Below are positions 1-6,158 of a stretch of 23,532 nt of DNA, piece by piece; position 1 is the first letter of the stretch, and each line of letters starts with the position of its first letter. The notes under the pieces were generated by a model, which was not told the DNA's origin, did no database searches, and was given only the letters and a program-made list of their open reading frames with translations. This DNA comes from an uncultured Bacilli bacterium (lineage in GTDB: Bacteria; Bacillota_I; Bacilli_A; RF39; UBA660). Position numbers and translations under genes: made by a program. The stretch lies in contig CAKOPC010000006.1 in NCBI GenBank assembly GCA_934098705.1, positions 1-23,532 on the forward strand, in the 5' to 3' direction.

Positions 1-229
1 ATCAACTACATAGTAACATATTTTAAAAAAGTTACAACTTTTGTTCAAAAAATGATTATCGGCAAATTACTATTTATCTATTTAATATTATAACATTTAT
101 TTTTTTCTTAATCATTATATTCATTAAAACTAATAAAAAAAAGAAATTATTAATAAATCCTTCTAAACGATATTATTGTATACATTGTATATTAAAAAAT
201 AAGTAAGTTTAAGGAGTACTGCTATTTTA
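1..229. other. AT-rich non-coding left edge
   Basis: No convincing gene, and no N-terminal ABC ATPase coding sequence on either strand. Bases 203-214 (GTAAGTTTAAGG) form a near-perfect inverted repeat with 762-772 (CCTAAACTTAC), so this pair flanks the 168-residue gene. The string ACTACAT at 5-11 also occurs at the right junction (8744-8750) and could mark a left attachment site, but seven bases are weak evidence. Confidence 0.4.
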
Positions 230-736
230 TTACTCGTTTTTATCTTCTTCTAGACCATCATGATATTTAATACAATAATTAATTGCTACTAGTCTTAGAG
301 CAATCCAAACTAATGAATCATATAATTGATTATCACTAATATTAGAAGATAAACAATAATTTTTTATATAAGAAATATTTATAGGAAATTCTAATTTCCT
401 TCCATTTTTTCCTAGTACTTTAAACAATAAATCATTTGCAATATCATCAGATTCATTAATAATATCGGAATCATCATATACTTTAATAAAGTAATCTGTT
501 ATTTCATCAACTTGTTTAAAAACATTTTTAACTTTTTTCTCTGTTTTTTCTTTTAATTCTATTAGTTGATTATTTATTATTTCCTCAATTATTTTTTCTT
601 TTTCACTTTCTTTTAAATCTCTAATTAATATAGTTAAATCATCTAAATTATATTCTTGTATTTCTACAATTTGACTTAAACTAGATACCATTTTTCTTGT
701 AATTTTATTTGCATAATCATTGTTTTCGTTTTTCAT
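230..736 (-). CDS. Hypothetical 168-residue cytoplasmic protein
   Basis: I do not recognise this family. The product is 168 residues, highly charged, with no signal peptide or membrane segment. Residues about 40-75 are rich in Lys and Glu and look strongly helical, possibly coiled-coil. The C-terminal third is more hydrophobic and mixed. The ATG at 734-736 follows an AAGGAG ribosome-binding site. The gene diverges from the double-HTH regulator at 862-1311 and has its own plausible promoter (extended -10 TGATATAAT, read on the minus strand, at 781-789). That promoter overlaps an 11-bp inverted repeat, so the neighbouring regulator may control it. Its place at the element edge suggests an accessory gene; no function can be assigned from sequence alone. 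Confidence 0.75.
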   Translation of the reverse strand: MKNENNDYANKITRKMVSSLSQIVEIQEYNLDDLTILIRDLKESEKEKIIEEIINNQLIELKEKTEKKVKNVFKQVDEITDYFIKVYDDSDIINESDDIANDLLFKVLGKNGRKLEFPINISYIKNYCLSSNISDNQLYDSLVWIALRLVAINYCIKYHDGLEEDKNE

Positions 737-780
737 ACACTATAGCTCCTTTTCTATAAAACCTAAACTTACCATAATTA

Positions 781-824
781 ATTATATCACAAATTATTCA
801 TAATGTCGTACTTTTATGAATAAT
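781..824 (-). promoter_or_regulatory. Promoter of the 168-residue gene with an overlapping operator-like inverted repeat
   Basis: On the minus strand an extended -10 (TG-A-TATAAT, bases 781-789) lies 17 bases from a -35-like ACGACA (804-809). A perfect 11-bp inverted repeat, ATTATTCATAA at 793-803 and TTATGAATAAT at 814-824 with a 10-base loop, covers this -35 box. It sits between two divergent genes, one of which encodes a DNA-binding regulator, as expected for an operator. The choice of regulator is inference. Confidence 0.55.
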
Positions 825-861
825 CATCTATTCAATGGGAAAATTATTATAGGTGATGAGT

Positions 862-1311
862 ATGATAGATAATAATTTAAAATGGTGTCGTGAGGAATTA
901 GAAATGACACAAGAAGAATTAGGTATAATATTAGGTGCTAGTAAACAAACTATTTCAAATTGGGAGACAGGTTATACACCGATTCCATTGAATAAGTTAG
1001 TGAGATTTGCTAATTTATATGACTACTCATTAGATTTTCTAGTTGGTTTTACTAGAAAGAATATTAAATATAATAAAACAATTAAATTAGATAAAAAGTT
1101 AATAGGCAAAAATTTAAAGTTATTAAGAGAAAAATTAAATCTAACTCAACAAGAATTATCAGACAAATGTGATTTATACCAATCAACATATAATCATTAT
1201 GAAAATGGTTATAGTTTAATAAAAATAATGCCTGCTTATTCAATATGTAAAACATACAATGTTTCTATGGATTGGTTAGTTGGTAGAACTAATAACAAAA
1301 AAATAGTATGA
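862..1311 (+). CDS. XRE-family regulator with two tandem HTH domains
   Basis: Cytoplasmic DNA-binding protein, probably a repressor of the element. It contains two Cro/C1-type HTH domains in one chain. The first (about residues 8-60) has the core TQEELGIILGASKQTISNWE and ends in SLDFLVGFT. The second (about 83-140) has TQQELSDKCDLYQSTYNHYE and ends in SMDWLVGRT. The matching ends show an internal duplication of an HTH_3 unit. In-frame GTG (853) and ATG (856) codons lie upstream, but AGGTGATG at 851-858 is well placed as the ribosome-binding site for the ATG at 862, giving 149 residues. A single chain with two HTH units can bind an inverted repeat as a pseudo-dimer; the repeat at 793-824 is a candidate site. 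The stop codon lies inside the downstream terminator. Confidence 0.85.
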   Translation: MIDNNLKWCREELEMTQEELGIILGASKQTISNWETGYTPIPLNKLVRFANLYDYSLDFLVGFTRKNIKYNKTIKLDKKLIGKNLKLLREKLNLTQQELSDKCDLYQSTYNHYENGYSLIKIMPAYSICKTYNVSMDWLVGRTNNKKIV

Positions 1312-1338
1312 ATCATTAATTTGAAACATACTATTTTT
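1299..1338 (+). terminator. Terminator, symmetrical
   Basis: Perfect 12-bp inverted repeat AAAAATAGTATG (1299-1310) and CATACTATTTTT (1327-1338) with a 16-base loop. The left arm includes the last codons and stop of the double-HTH gene. The A and T runs at the two ends allow it to work in both directions. Confidence 0.75.
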
Positions 1339-1348
1339 ATTATGTCAG

Positions 1349-1410
1349 ATGACGGCATGACGGCAAATTTTGGGTGGGTATCTCCCATTTTTTTCTGTCA
1401 TTGCTGTCAT
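1349..1410 (+). other. Strong imperfect hairpin between convergent genes
   Basis: ATGACGGCATGACGG (1349-1363) pairs with CTGTCATTGCTGTCAT (1395-1410), giving about 15 pairs with one bulge. The two G-T positions would be G-U pairs in plus-strand RNA but A-C mismatches in minus-strand RNA, so a plus-strand transcript is favoured. Each arm is itself a direct repeat of GACGGCAT or CTGTCATT. The loop contains GGGTATCTCCC. A T-rich run follows at 1411-1420. It could be a second terminator or a protein-binding or replication structure. Confidence 0.5.
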
Positions 1411-1859
1411 TATTTTTTATAATTAAACATTTTTTCAGCTAGTTCTCTACTTTCTCTATTTGCTGTATTTACTGCTAATAAATTAAATACTACTGATAGC
1501 GTTAGTAAAATAGAAACAATAATTATTACATATACATTAGTTTTAATACTCTTATTAACTAATTCTAATCCCATAACAAGTAAATATAGAAGTCCAGATG
1601 TACATAGTGTTCCCGTTGTTATTCCATCAAATGAATATCTAATAGATTTAGAATCTTTTTTATCGATATTCCATTCGCCAACTTTAGTCCATTTAAACAA
1701 GTAGTATGTTTCAAGTACAAGCATTACTGAAACGACAATCCAATACCAGGCATAATAATTATCATTATTAGTTGTTAAGCCTAAAATCATAAGTATAAGC
1801 ATAATTAAATTTATAATAATTTTAATTACATCAAATATCTTTTTAGTTTTTCTTTGCAT
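1410..1859 (-). CDS. Small multi-pass membrane protein, coupled to an XRE repressor
   Basis: Integral membrane protein of 149 residues with about four hydrophobic segments: near residues 8-28, 36-54, 84-102 and 112-132. Segments two and three are separated by a charged stretch (KVGEWNIDKKDSKSIRY). No catalytic motif is visible and I do not recognise a named family. In-frame GTG and TTG codons lie upstream (from 1886), but the ATG at 1859 is best spaced from the AAAGGAGA site. This start lies inside the 3' end of the preceding HTH gene (17-base overlap), so the two are translationally coupled and probably work together, for example as a membrane sensor or antagonist for the repressor. That role is inference from the coupling only. 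Confidence 0.7.
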   Translation of the reverse strand: MQRKTKKIFDVIKIIINLIMLILMILGLTTNNDNYYAWYWIVVSVMLVLETYYLFKWTKVGEWNIDKKDSKSIRYSFDGITTGTLCTSGLLYLLVMGLELVNKSIKTNVYVIIIVSILLTLSVVFNLLAVNTANRESRELAEKMFNYKK

Positions 1860-2355
1860 TTTCAATATTCTCCTTTCTTCTAGCACTATTTAAAACATTA
1901 ACTATTTCTTTAGCTGTTCTAACTTGATATTCTGTATCTTCAATAGTCTGTTCTATTTGTTCTCTTTGTGTTTCAGTATAATCCTTCTCCTTCAAATCTT
2001 TTTTAAACTGTTCTATCATTTCTTCCCAGTTTTTAATTACTGATGAAGTATTAAGTATAGCATCAACAATTTGATCTCCTTTTAAACCTGAATAATAGTT
2101 AATTAAAAATGGATTTAAGGGTGTAACTTGAAAACCAAGTCCAGCTGCATACATTAAGTCATTATAATTAATTCCTATATGTTGACTTATTTTTCTTAAA
2201 GTTTTAGGGTTGGGTATTTCTCTTTCTCCTGATTCAATACGAGCAAGTTCTGTATCACTTATTTTAGCAAGTCTAGATAATTCTCTTTTAGATAATCCTT
2301 TTTCTTCTCTTGCTCTAGCAATCATTTGTCCAACAGTTTCTTCATTATTAATCAT
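1843..2355 (-). CDS. XRE-family transcriptional repressor
   Basis: Cytoplasmic DNA-binding protein of about 170 residues. A Cro/C1-type HTH spans about residues 8-65 (GLSKRELSRLAKISDTELAR, then GEREIPNPKTLRKI and IGINYNDLMYAAG), followed by a charged helical C-terminal half likely used for dimerization or effector sensing. No ImmA-type HExxH peptidase motif is present. The frame is open to 2391, but the ATG at 2355 is preceded by AAAGGAG and begins the conserved part. It is transcribed away from the replication operon, and its -35 box is itself a TTGCAA site of the kind repeated across the divergent region, which suggests autoregulation and control of the ATPase operon. Confidence 0.85.
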   Translation of the reverse strand: MINNEETVGQMIARAREEKGLSKRELSRLAKISDTELARIESGEREIPNPKTLRKISQHIGINYNDLMYAAGLGFQVTPLNPFLINYYSGLKGDQIVDAILNTSSVIKNWEEMIEQFKKDLKEKDYTETQREQIEQTIEDTEYQVRTAKEIVNVLNSARRKENIENAKKN

Positions 2356-2381
2356 ACGAATAAAACTCCTTTCGTGATATA

Positions 2382-2410
2382 AATATAACATATTTTTATT
2401 CTTTTTGCAA
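2382..2410 (-). promoter_or_regulatory. Promoter of the XRE repressor
   Basis: On the minus strand, -35 TTGCAA (2405-2410), a 17-base spacer and extended -10 TG-T-TATATT (-10 hexamer at 2382-2387). The -35 hexamer coincides with one of four TTGCAA palindromes, so a protein bound there would block its own promoter. Confidence 0.65.
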
Positions 2411-2514
2411 CTTTTTTAATTTATTTTATATATTTTTGCAACTTTATAGTTGACAAGTATTTTTGAATATAGTATACTCAACTCAATGGTTGCAATTTAA
2501 TTTATTTTGCAACC
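2405..2514. repeat. Four TTGCAA operator-like sites in the divergent region
   Basis: The self-complementary hexamer TTGCAA occurs at 2405-2410, 2436-2441, 2490-2495 and 2507-2512. The first two share TTTTTGCAACTTT. The last two form a perfect inverted repeat, GGTTGCAA (2488-2495) and TTGCAACC (2507-2514). Centre spacings are 31, 54 and 17 bases. The sites bracket both divergent promoters, which fits a lambda-like operator array for the adjacent XRE repressor; binding is inferred. Confidence 0.6.
2450..2478 (+). promoter_or_regulatory. Consensus sigma-A promoter of the replication operon
   Basis: TTGACA (2450-2455), 17-base spacer, TATACT (2473-2478): close to the sigma-A consensus and the clearest promoter in the window. 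Transcription would start near 2485, within or next to a TTGCAA pair, giving a leader of about 240 bases before the HTH gene at 2723. Confidence 0.85.
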
Positions 2515-2722
2515 TGAATATAGTTCTTTGAAAATGAAATAGAGTTGGAAATCGCCGATATATGCCAACTCGTTAAACAAATGCAAGGCAAGTATCCTAT
2601 TGGCACGGAGTTGTGAATTATCTAAAATTCTCGTTACATATATGGCTAGTAACTATATATACATCCTTAAAGGGAGTTGTTGGTAACACTAAAACCATCA
2701 AAAAAGAAAGAGAGGTAGATCA
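2485..2722 (+). ncRNA. Structured 5' leader with alternative pairings (attenuator-like)
   Basis: The leader has GAGTTGG (2542-2548) paired with CCAACTC (2565-2571) over a 16-base loop. The same right arm can instead pair through TGCCAA (2563-2568) with TTGGCA (2600-2605), so the two hairpins exclude each other. GAGTTG recurs at 2608-2613 and 2674-2679, both also able to pair with CAACTC. GTTAC (2633-2637) and GTAAC (2649-2653) form a further stem. No open reading frame of note is present. This organisation resembles attenuator or antisense-RNA-controlled replication leaders; I recognise no named riboswitch family. Confidence 0.45.
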
Positions 2723-2971
2723 ATGAACGCAAAAGAAACACTAAAATTAGTGTCAAAAACTTGGTGTAATATTAATGATTTAATGAAACTAACAGGATTA
2801 AGTAGAAGTTCAGTGTTAAAGATTAGAAACAAAATAAAAGAAAAACTAAATTATGAGATTCACACTAGAGATTTGCCTATGAATGTTGTTGTTGATTATT
2901 TAAAAATTGATATTGATTATTTAAAAGTAATATCAACTAGAGAGGAGAAATCAAATGAAAACGATAAGTGA
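2723..2971 (+). CDS. Small HTH protein of the replication operon
   Basis: Cytoplasmic DNA-binding protein of 82 residues. Residues about 16-40 (NINDLMKLTGLSRSSVLKIR) form a helix-turn-helix resembling MerR/excisionase or DUF3173-type small proteins found beside replication or integration genes of Gram-positive integrative elements. The ATG follows GAGAGGTAG and is the first gene after the long leader. Its 3' end overlaps the ATPase start by 17 bases, indicating translational coupling. Likely roles are an accessory replication factor, excisionase or regulator; sequence does not decide among them. No Zn ligands or enzymatic motif are present. Confidence 0.7.
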   Translation: MNAKETLKLVSKTWCNINDLMKLTGLSRSSVLKIRNKIKEKLNYEIHTRDLPMNVVVDYLKIDIDYLKVISTREEKSNENDK

Positions 2972-3911
2972 AATGAGAAGAAATTCCACAAAAAAAGATT
3001 TCATAGTTGATAATCTAATGAAATCTAATGGATTATATTGTCTTGTTGCTAGACCAAAAGTTGGTAAGTCATTACTCGCATTACAACTTGCTAACTCCAT
3101 AGCAACAGGAACAAACTTTTTAGGATTTAGAACAAGTCCATCTCCTGTTTTATATATTAGCACAGAAATGAATTTTTCACAAATTTTAGATAGAATTGAC
3201 AAGATGAATTTACAATTTACTGATGACAATTTTAGATTAAAAGAACAGGAAATTAATGAAAGAAAATTAAATTTGATGGATTTACAATTAGAGTTTCAAG
3301 AATTTTCAAATGACCTAAAAGGCAGATTTGTAATCATAGATATGTTTAGTGGAATTGATATGAATAACGGTTATGACTTAAATAATTATCAGGATATGGG
3401 ACAATATGTTATTCCTAAATTTAGAGAGTTATGCAAAAAATATAACTTCACAATACTACTAATTCATCATCTTAATAAGAATAATAAATCACTAGGCTCA
3501 ACTGCAATAGATGGATCTGTTGATGGAATTATTACTCTAAAGCTAGACCAAAATCTTAAAAATAAAATTCTATTTTCTTATGAAAGTAGAGATTATGAAA
3601 GTATAGAATTTGTTCTAAAAAGAAATGAAAATCTAACCTTTGAAAAGTCAGAAACTGATAGTAATGACTTAAATCCTAATCTATTAATTTTTCTAAATTA
3701 TGCAATTAAACAAAAAGAATTTTCTTTCACAATATCTGATATAACTAGCAAGTTAAATTTGCAAATTGTACCATCAGTATTTGGAAAATTATTAAGAAAT
3801 AATTTAGATAATTTAGAAAAAGAAGGTCTTCATATTGAAGCAAAAAGAACAGGTGCTGAAAGAATTTATGTAGCAAAATATGAAGAACCGATTGATGATT
3901 ATGATGAGTAA
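2955..3911 (+). CDS. RepA-like RecA-fold ATPase (AAA_25 type)
   Basis: 318-residue cytoplasmic ATPase of the RecA/DnaB-like superfamily, resembling hexameric RepA helicases used to replicate plasmids and mobilizable elements. Walker A is ARPKVGKS at residues 32-39. The S-T-E near 69-71 fits the catalytic glutamate region (VLYISTEM). Walker B is FVIIDMF at 125-131. ILLIHHLNK (167-175) is the conserved sensor-like histidine motif of this group, followed by the GSTAIDGSVDGIITL stretch. The C-terminal about 80 residues look like a winged helix. It is coupled to the HTH gene upstream and precedes the mobilization region, fitting replication of the excised circle during transfer. AAA_25 RepA is the best call; other RecA-like element ATPases are possible. 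Confidence 0.85.
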   Translation: MKTISEMRRNSTKKDFIVDNLMKSNGLYCLVARPKVGKSLLALQLANSIATGTNFLGFRTSPSPVLYISTEMNFSQILDRIDKMNLQFTDDNFRLKEQEINERKLNLMDLQLEFQEFSNDLKGRFVIIDMFSGIDMNNGYDLNNYQDMGQYVIPKFRELCKKYNFTILLIHHLNKNNKSLGSTAIDGSVDGIITLKLDQNLKNKILFSYESRDYESIEFVLKRNENLTFEKSETDSNDLNPNLLIFLNYAIKQKEFSFTISDITSKLNLQIVPSVFGKLLRNNLDNLEKEGLHIEAKRTGAERIYVAKYEEPIDDYDE

Positions 3912-3920
3912 TCATCAAAG

Positions 3921-3955
3921 TTTTTACTAACTTTTTTCTAAAAAGTTAGTAAAAA
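3921..3955. terminator. Long perfect hairpin after the ATPase gene
   Basis: TTTTTACTAACTTTTT (3921-3936) and its exact complement (3940-3955) form a 16-bp stem with a 3-base loop, ten bases after the ATPase stop. The stem ends in A/T runs on both strands, so it may end transcription in both directions. It could also extrude as a cruciform. Confidence 0.65.
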
Positions 3956-4258
3956 ATGAACGAGGCACGTTTTGTTTTTCGTAAGAAAAATGAAAGTGGC
4001 GATAGTGAATATTTTTACAATTATTAAAATGATTTTTAAATCAATTTTAATAATTAATTAAATAATAAGTATCTTGTAGATAGTTATTATTTAATCTTGT
4101 TTATAAGCATCACACCTTTGCGGGTAGCTTAGGTGTTTTGCGATTAAACAAGCAAGGGGTTATTAGGGAACTCCCTAATCTCACGTGGGCTATGCCCTAG
4201 TGAGATAGGTCAATAAATGACCTCTATACTAAAGAAGCACAATCAAAGGAGGAATTTA
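3956..4258 (+). other. Non-coding hairpin cluster, candidate oriT region
   Basis: About 300 bases without a gene, directly before the relaxase, the usual place for oriT in MobV elements. Five further inverted repeats are visible: 4020-4035 with 4038-4054 (one bulge); 4057-4068 with 4084-4095 (12 bp, with TATCT/AGATA nested at 4070-4082); ACACCT (4112-4117) with AGGTGT (4131-4136); ATTAGGGA (4162-4169) with TCCCTAAT (4172-4179); ATCTCAC (4178-4184) with GTGAGAT (4200-4206) enclosing GGGC/GCCC. The last two share two bases and could switch. CTCTATACTAAAG at 4221-4233 has a TATACT-like element seen in some MobV nick regions; the nick site itself is not established. Confidence 0.55.
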
Positions 4259-5719
4259 ATGTATGACGGAAATCAAGTATTAAGATTTGAAAGCAAATAT
4301 AAAGCTAGTGATTTAGGTGGACTTGGTGTAGAACTCGTGATGCGAAAAGGAACAGGAAATTATGACAAAGATAGAACAATATTTAATTATAGTTATGTAC
4401 CTTTATCTAAACCTACTCTACAAGAACAAGTCTATTCTAAATTAAAGGAAAATAAAATATATTATAATGATGGCAAGAATACCAATTTATTAAATGGTGC
4501 TATCGTTACAAGTGGAAAAGAATTTTTTCAAAGTTTGGGAATGAAATTCAAAGATAGTGGTAGAACACATCAAGTCGGAAAAGATAAGGGAGAACCTATT
4601 CTAGTACCTGACATAAAATCTAAAGAAGATATACCAGAAAAAGTTATGGGATTTTTTAATGAAAGTTATAATTTTTTAGAACAACTTGTTGGTAAAGATA
4701 ATGTAGTTTATGCAGAAATTCATTTTGATGAAGACACACCACATTTACACTTTTATTTTATGCCTATTGTAAGTGTTGTTAAAAGAAAAGTTTTTGAAAC
4801 TGATAAAAATGGTAATTTAATCTATCGTGAAGGAATAGATAAAAAAGGAAATAAAAAAATGTACCCAGTTCAAAAGAAAGATGAGAACGGAAAAAATATT
4901 TTTAAAACAGAGGAAGGAAAATTTTTAAATTGTGATCAATTTTGGAAAACTCTAGGTGGTAAAACTTCTTATGCAAAAATTCAAGATGATTATAATAAGT
5001 TCATTATTGAAAAAGGTTATAATCTCTATCGTGGAAACATTGGCGATAATAAACATCACAAAACCAAAGCCGAAAAAGAAATTGAAGACTTAAACGAACA
5101 AATCAGTGAAATGAAAATTGAATTTGAAAAGAATAAACGATTAAATGAAATTGAACTGCAAACTACTAAAGAAATGTCAGAAATTGATTCTAATGAAATA
5201 TTAAATCCTACTAAAAGAAAAATTGGTGGTTATAAGGACAATGATGTTAATAACTTAATCAATTATTCTAAACAAATACAAAAACAAAATTCAAATAGTA
5301 AAAATGTGATTAGACAGAAAAATGTTCTTATTGAAGAATTAACTCAAAAGATAGAAAATATTCAAACTGAAAATTCAAAATTAAAAGATGGTCGTGCAAT
5401 TAAAGAAAGAGATACAAAAATCTATGAACAACAACAAACTATATCTAAACAAAAATCAATAATTAAAGAAAAAAATAATATCATTGAAAAATTAGAATCA
5501 AAGGTTAATGAAATACAAGAAACATTTAATAATTTCAAAGAAAAAATGTTTAACTTCTGTGATAAAATTTGCCGAGCATTAGGTCATAAGATAGGCATTC
5601 ACTTTTCTAAAAATAGTGAGATTAATTATGATGAAATGGAATACTACGCAAATGGTGTTAATCGTAAATATGAACGACCTGAAAAAGATAAATCAGATGA
5701 TATGGAAATAAGTATGTAG
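4259..5719 (+). CDS. MobV-family relaxase (Mob/Pre)
   Basis: Relaxase that nicks oriT and pilots the single strand during conjugative mobilization. The diagnostic MobV histidine motif EIHFDEDTPHLHFYFMPI is present; in the 486-residue product its histidines are H155, H162 and H164 (HxDExxPHxH). The N-terminal domain runs to about residue 260. From about 275 to 445 the chain is a Lys/Glu/Gln-rich coiled coil, usual for the family, and the short tail is acidic. The frame is open from an ATG at 4217, but the ATG at 4259 is preceded by AAAGGAGG (4246-4253) and is preferred. It sits after the hairpin cluster that likely contains its oriT. In the Tn4451 family the equivalent protein is TnpZ. Confidence 0.9.
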   Translation: MYDGNQVLRFESKYKASDLGGLGVELVMRKGTGNYDKDRTIFNYSYVPLSKPTLQEQVYSKLKENKIYYNDGKNTNLLNGAIVTSGKEFFQSLGMKFKDSGRTHQVGKDKGEPILVPDIKSKEDIPEKVMGFFNESYNFLEQLVGKDNVVYAEIHFDEDTPHLHFYFMPIVSVVKRKVFETDKNGNLIYREGIDKKGNKKMYPVQKKDENGKNIFKTEEGKFLNCDQFWKTLGGKTSYAKIQDDYNKFIIEKGYNLYRGNIGDNKHHKTKAEKEIEDLNEQISEMKIEFEKNKRLNEIELQTTKEMSEIDSNEILNPTKRKIGGYKDNDVNNLINYSKQIQKQNSNSKNVIRQKNVLIEELTQKIENIQTENSKLKDGRAIKERDTKIYEQQQTISKQKSIIKEKNNIIEKLESKVNEIQETFNNFKEKMFNFCDKICRALGHKIGIHFSKNSEINYDEMEYYANGVNRKYERPEKDKSDDMEISM

Positions 5720-5884
5720 TAGTACCTAGCTCTTAATATTTCTAATAAAAAGACTTTGTAACCAAAAACAAACTAAATTTATAAAAATAATAAAACCTAA
5801 CCTAATAATTATAATAACCTTTTTTATAATAAAATGTACCAAAAATATTGTTTTAAATTAAGTAGTGATTGGAGGATTGATAAT
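5720..5884. other. Intergenic region after the relaxase gene
   Basis: AT-rich with no gene. A TATAAT at 5825-5830 could be a -10 box for the small ORFs that follow, but no acceptable -35 is found 17 bases upstream. No clear terminator follows the relaxase stop. Confidence 0.3.
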
Positions 5885-5941
5885 ATGAGAAAAAATAAAC
5901 AAATAATTGATTACAAAAGTCTTTTTATCTCTCAAACTTAA
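5885..5941 (+). CDS. Possible 18-residue peptide
   Basis: A very short frame, MRKNKQIIDYKSLFISQT, follows a good GGAGG site (5872-5876) nine bases before its ATG and ends 20 bases before the next small ORF. The strong ribosome-binding site is the only support. It may be a leader peptide coupled to the next frame, or not translated into anything functional. Confidence 0.3.
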   Translation: MRKNKQIIDYKSLFISQT

Positions 5942-5961
5942 TATGTGAAAGGGGTAAATAA

Positions 5962-6087
5962 ATGCAATACAATATAATTGATATTGTAGATGATGAATTA
6001 ACCGATACTAAATTAAAAGATATAATTAACAAAAAACTTTATAAAATAATTGAATTGATGGAGTTTAATGCTAATATTGCAAAATAA
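5962..6087 (+). CDS. 41-residue protein preceding the serine recombinase
   Basis: Encodes a 41-residue acidic, helical protein (starting MQYNIIDIVDDELTDTKLKD), with GAAAGGGG ten bases before the ATG. The amphipathic repeat of Ile, Leu and Lys suggests one or two short helices. Similar tiny acidic proteins are, from memory, common just upstream of large serine recombinases in Gram-positive integrative elements; I give no symbol. Position suggests a directionality or regulatory partner of the recombinase, but no functional motif shows this. Confidence 0.6.
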   Translation: MQYNIIDIVDDELTDTKLKDIINKKLYKIIELMEFNANIAK

Positions 6088-6088
6088 A

Positions 6089-6097
6089 TGTTATAAT
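6089..6097 (+). promoter_or_regulatory. Possible extended -10 promoter of the recombinase
   Basis: TG-T-TATAAT matches an extended -10 box exactly, 61 bases before the recombinase ATG. No good -35 is found upstream, which extended -10 promoters can tolerate. Confidence 0.45.
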
Positions 6098-6158
6098 AAT
6101 GTCGGTTATAAGTTTAACTTAAAACTTAATTATTGCCTTTGTATTGGAGGTAATATTT

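Noticed and set aside
2405..2514. CRISPR array or iterons
   Set aside because: The repeat unit is only six to eight bases with irregular spacing; the layout fits operators at promoters better.
2951..3229. Minus-strand ORF of 92 codons opposite the ATPase gene
   Set aside because: Shadow of the RepA-like gene; no ribosome-binding site and no domain.
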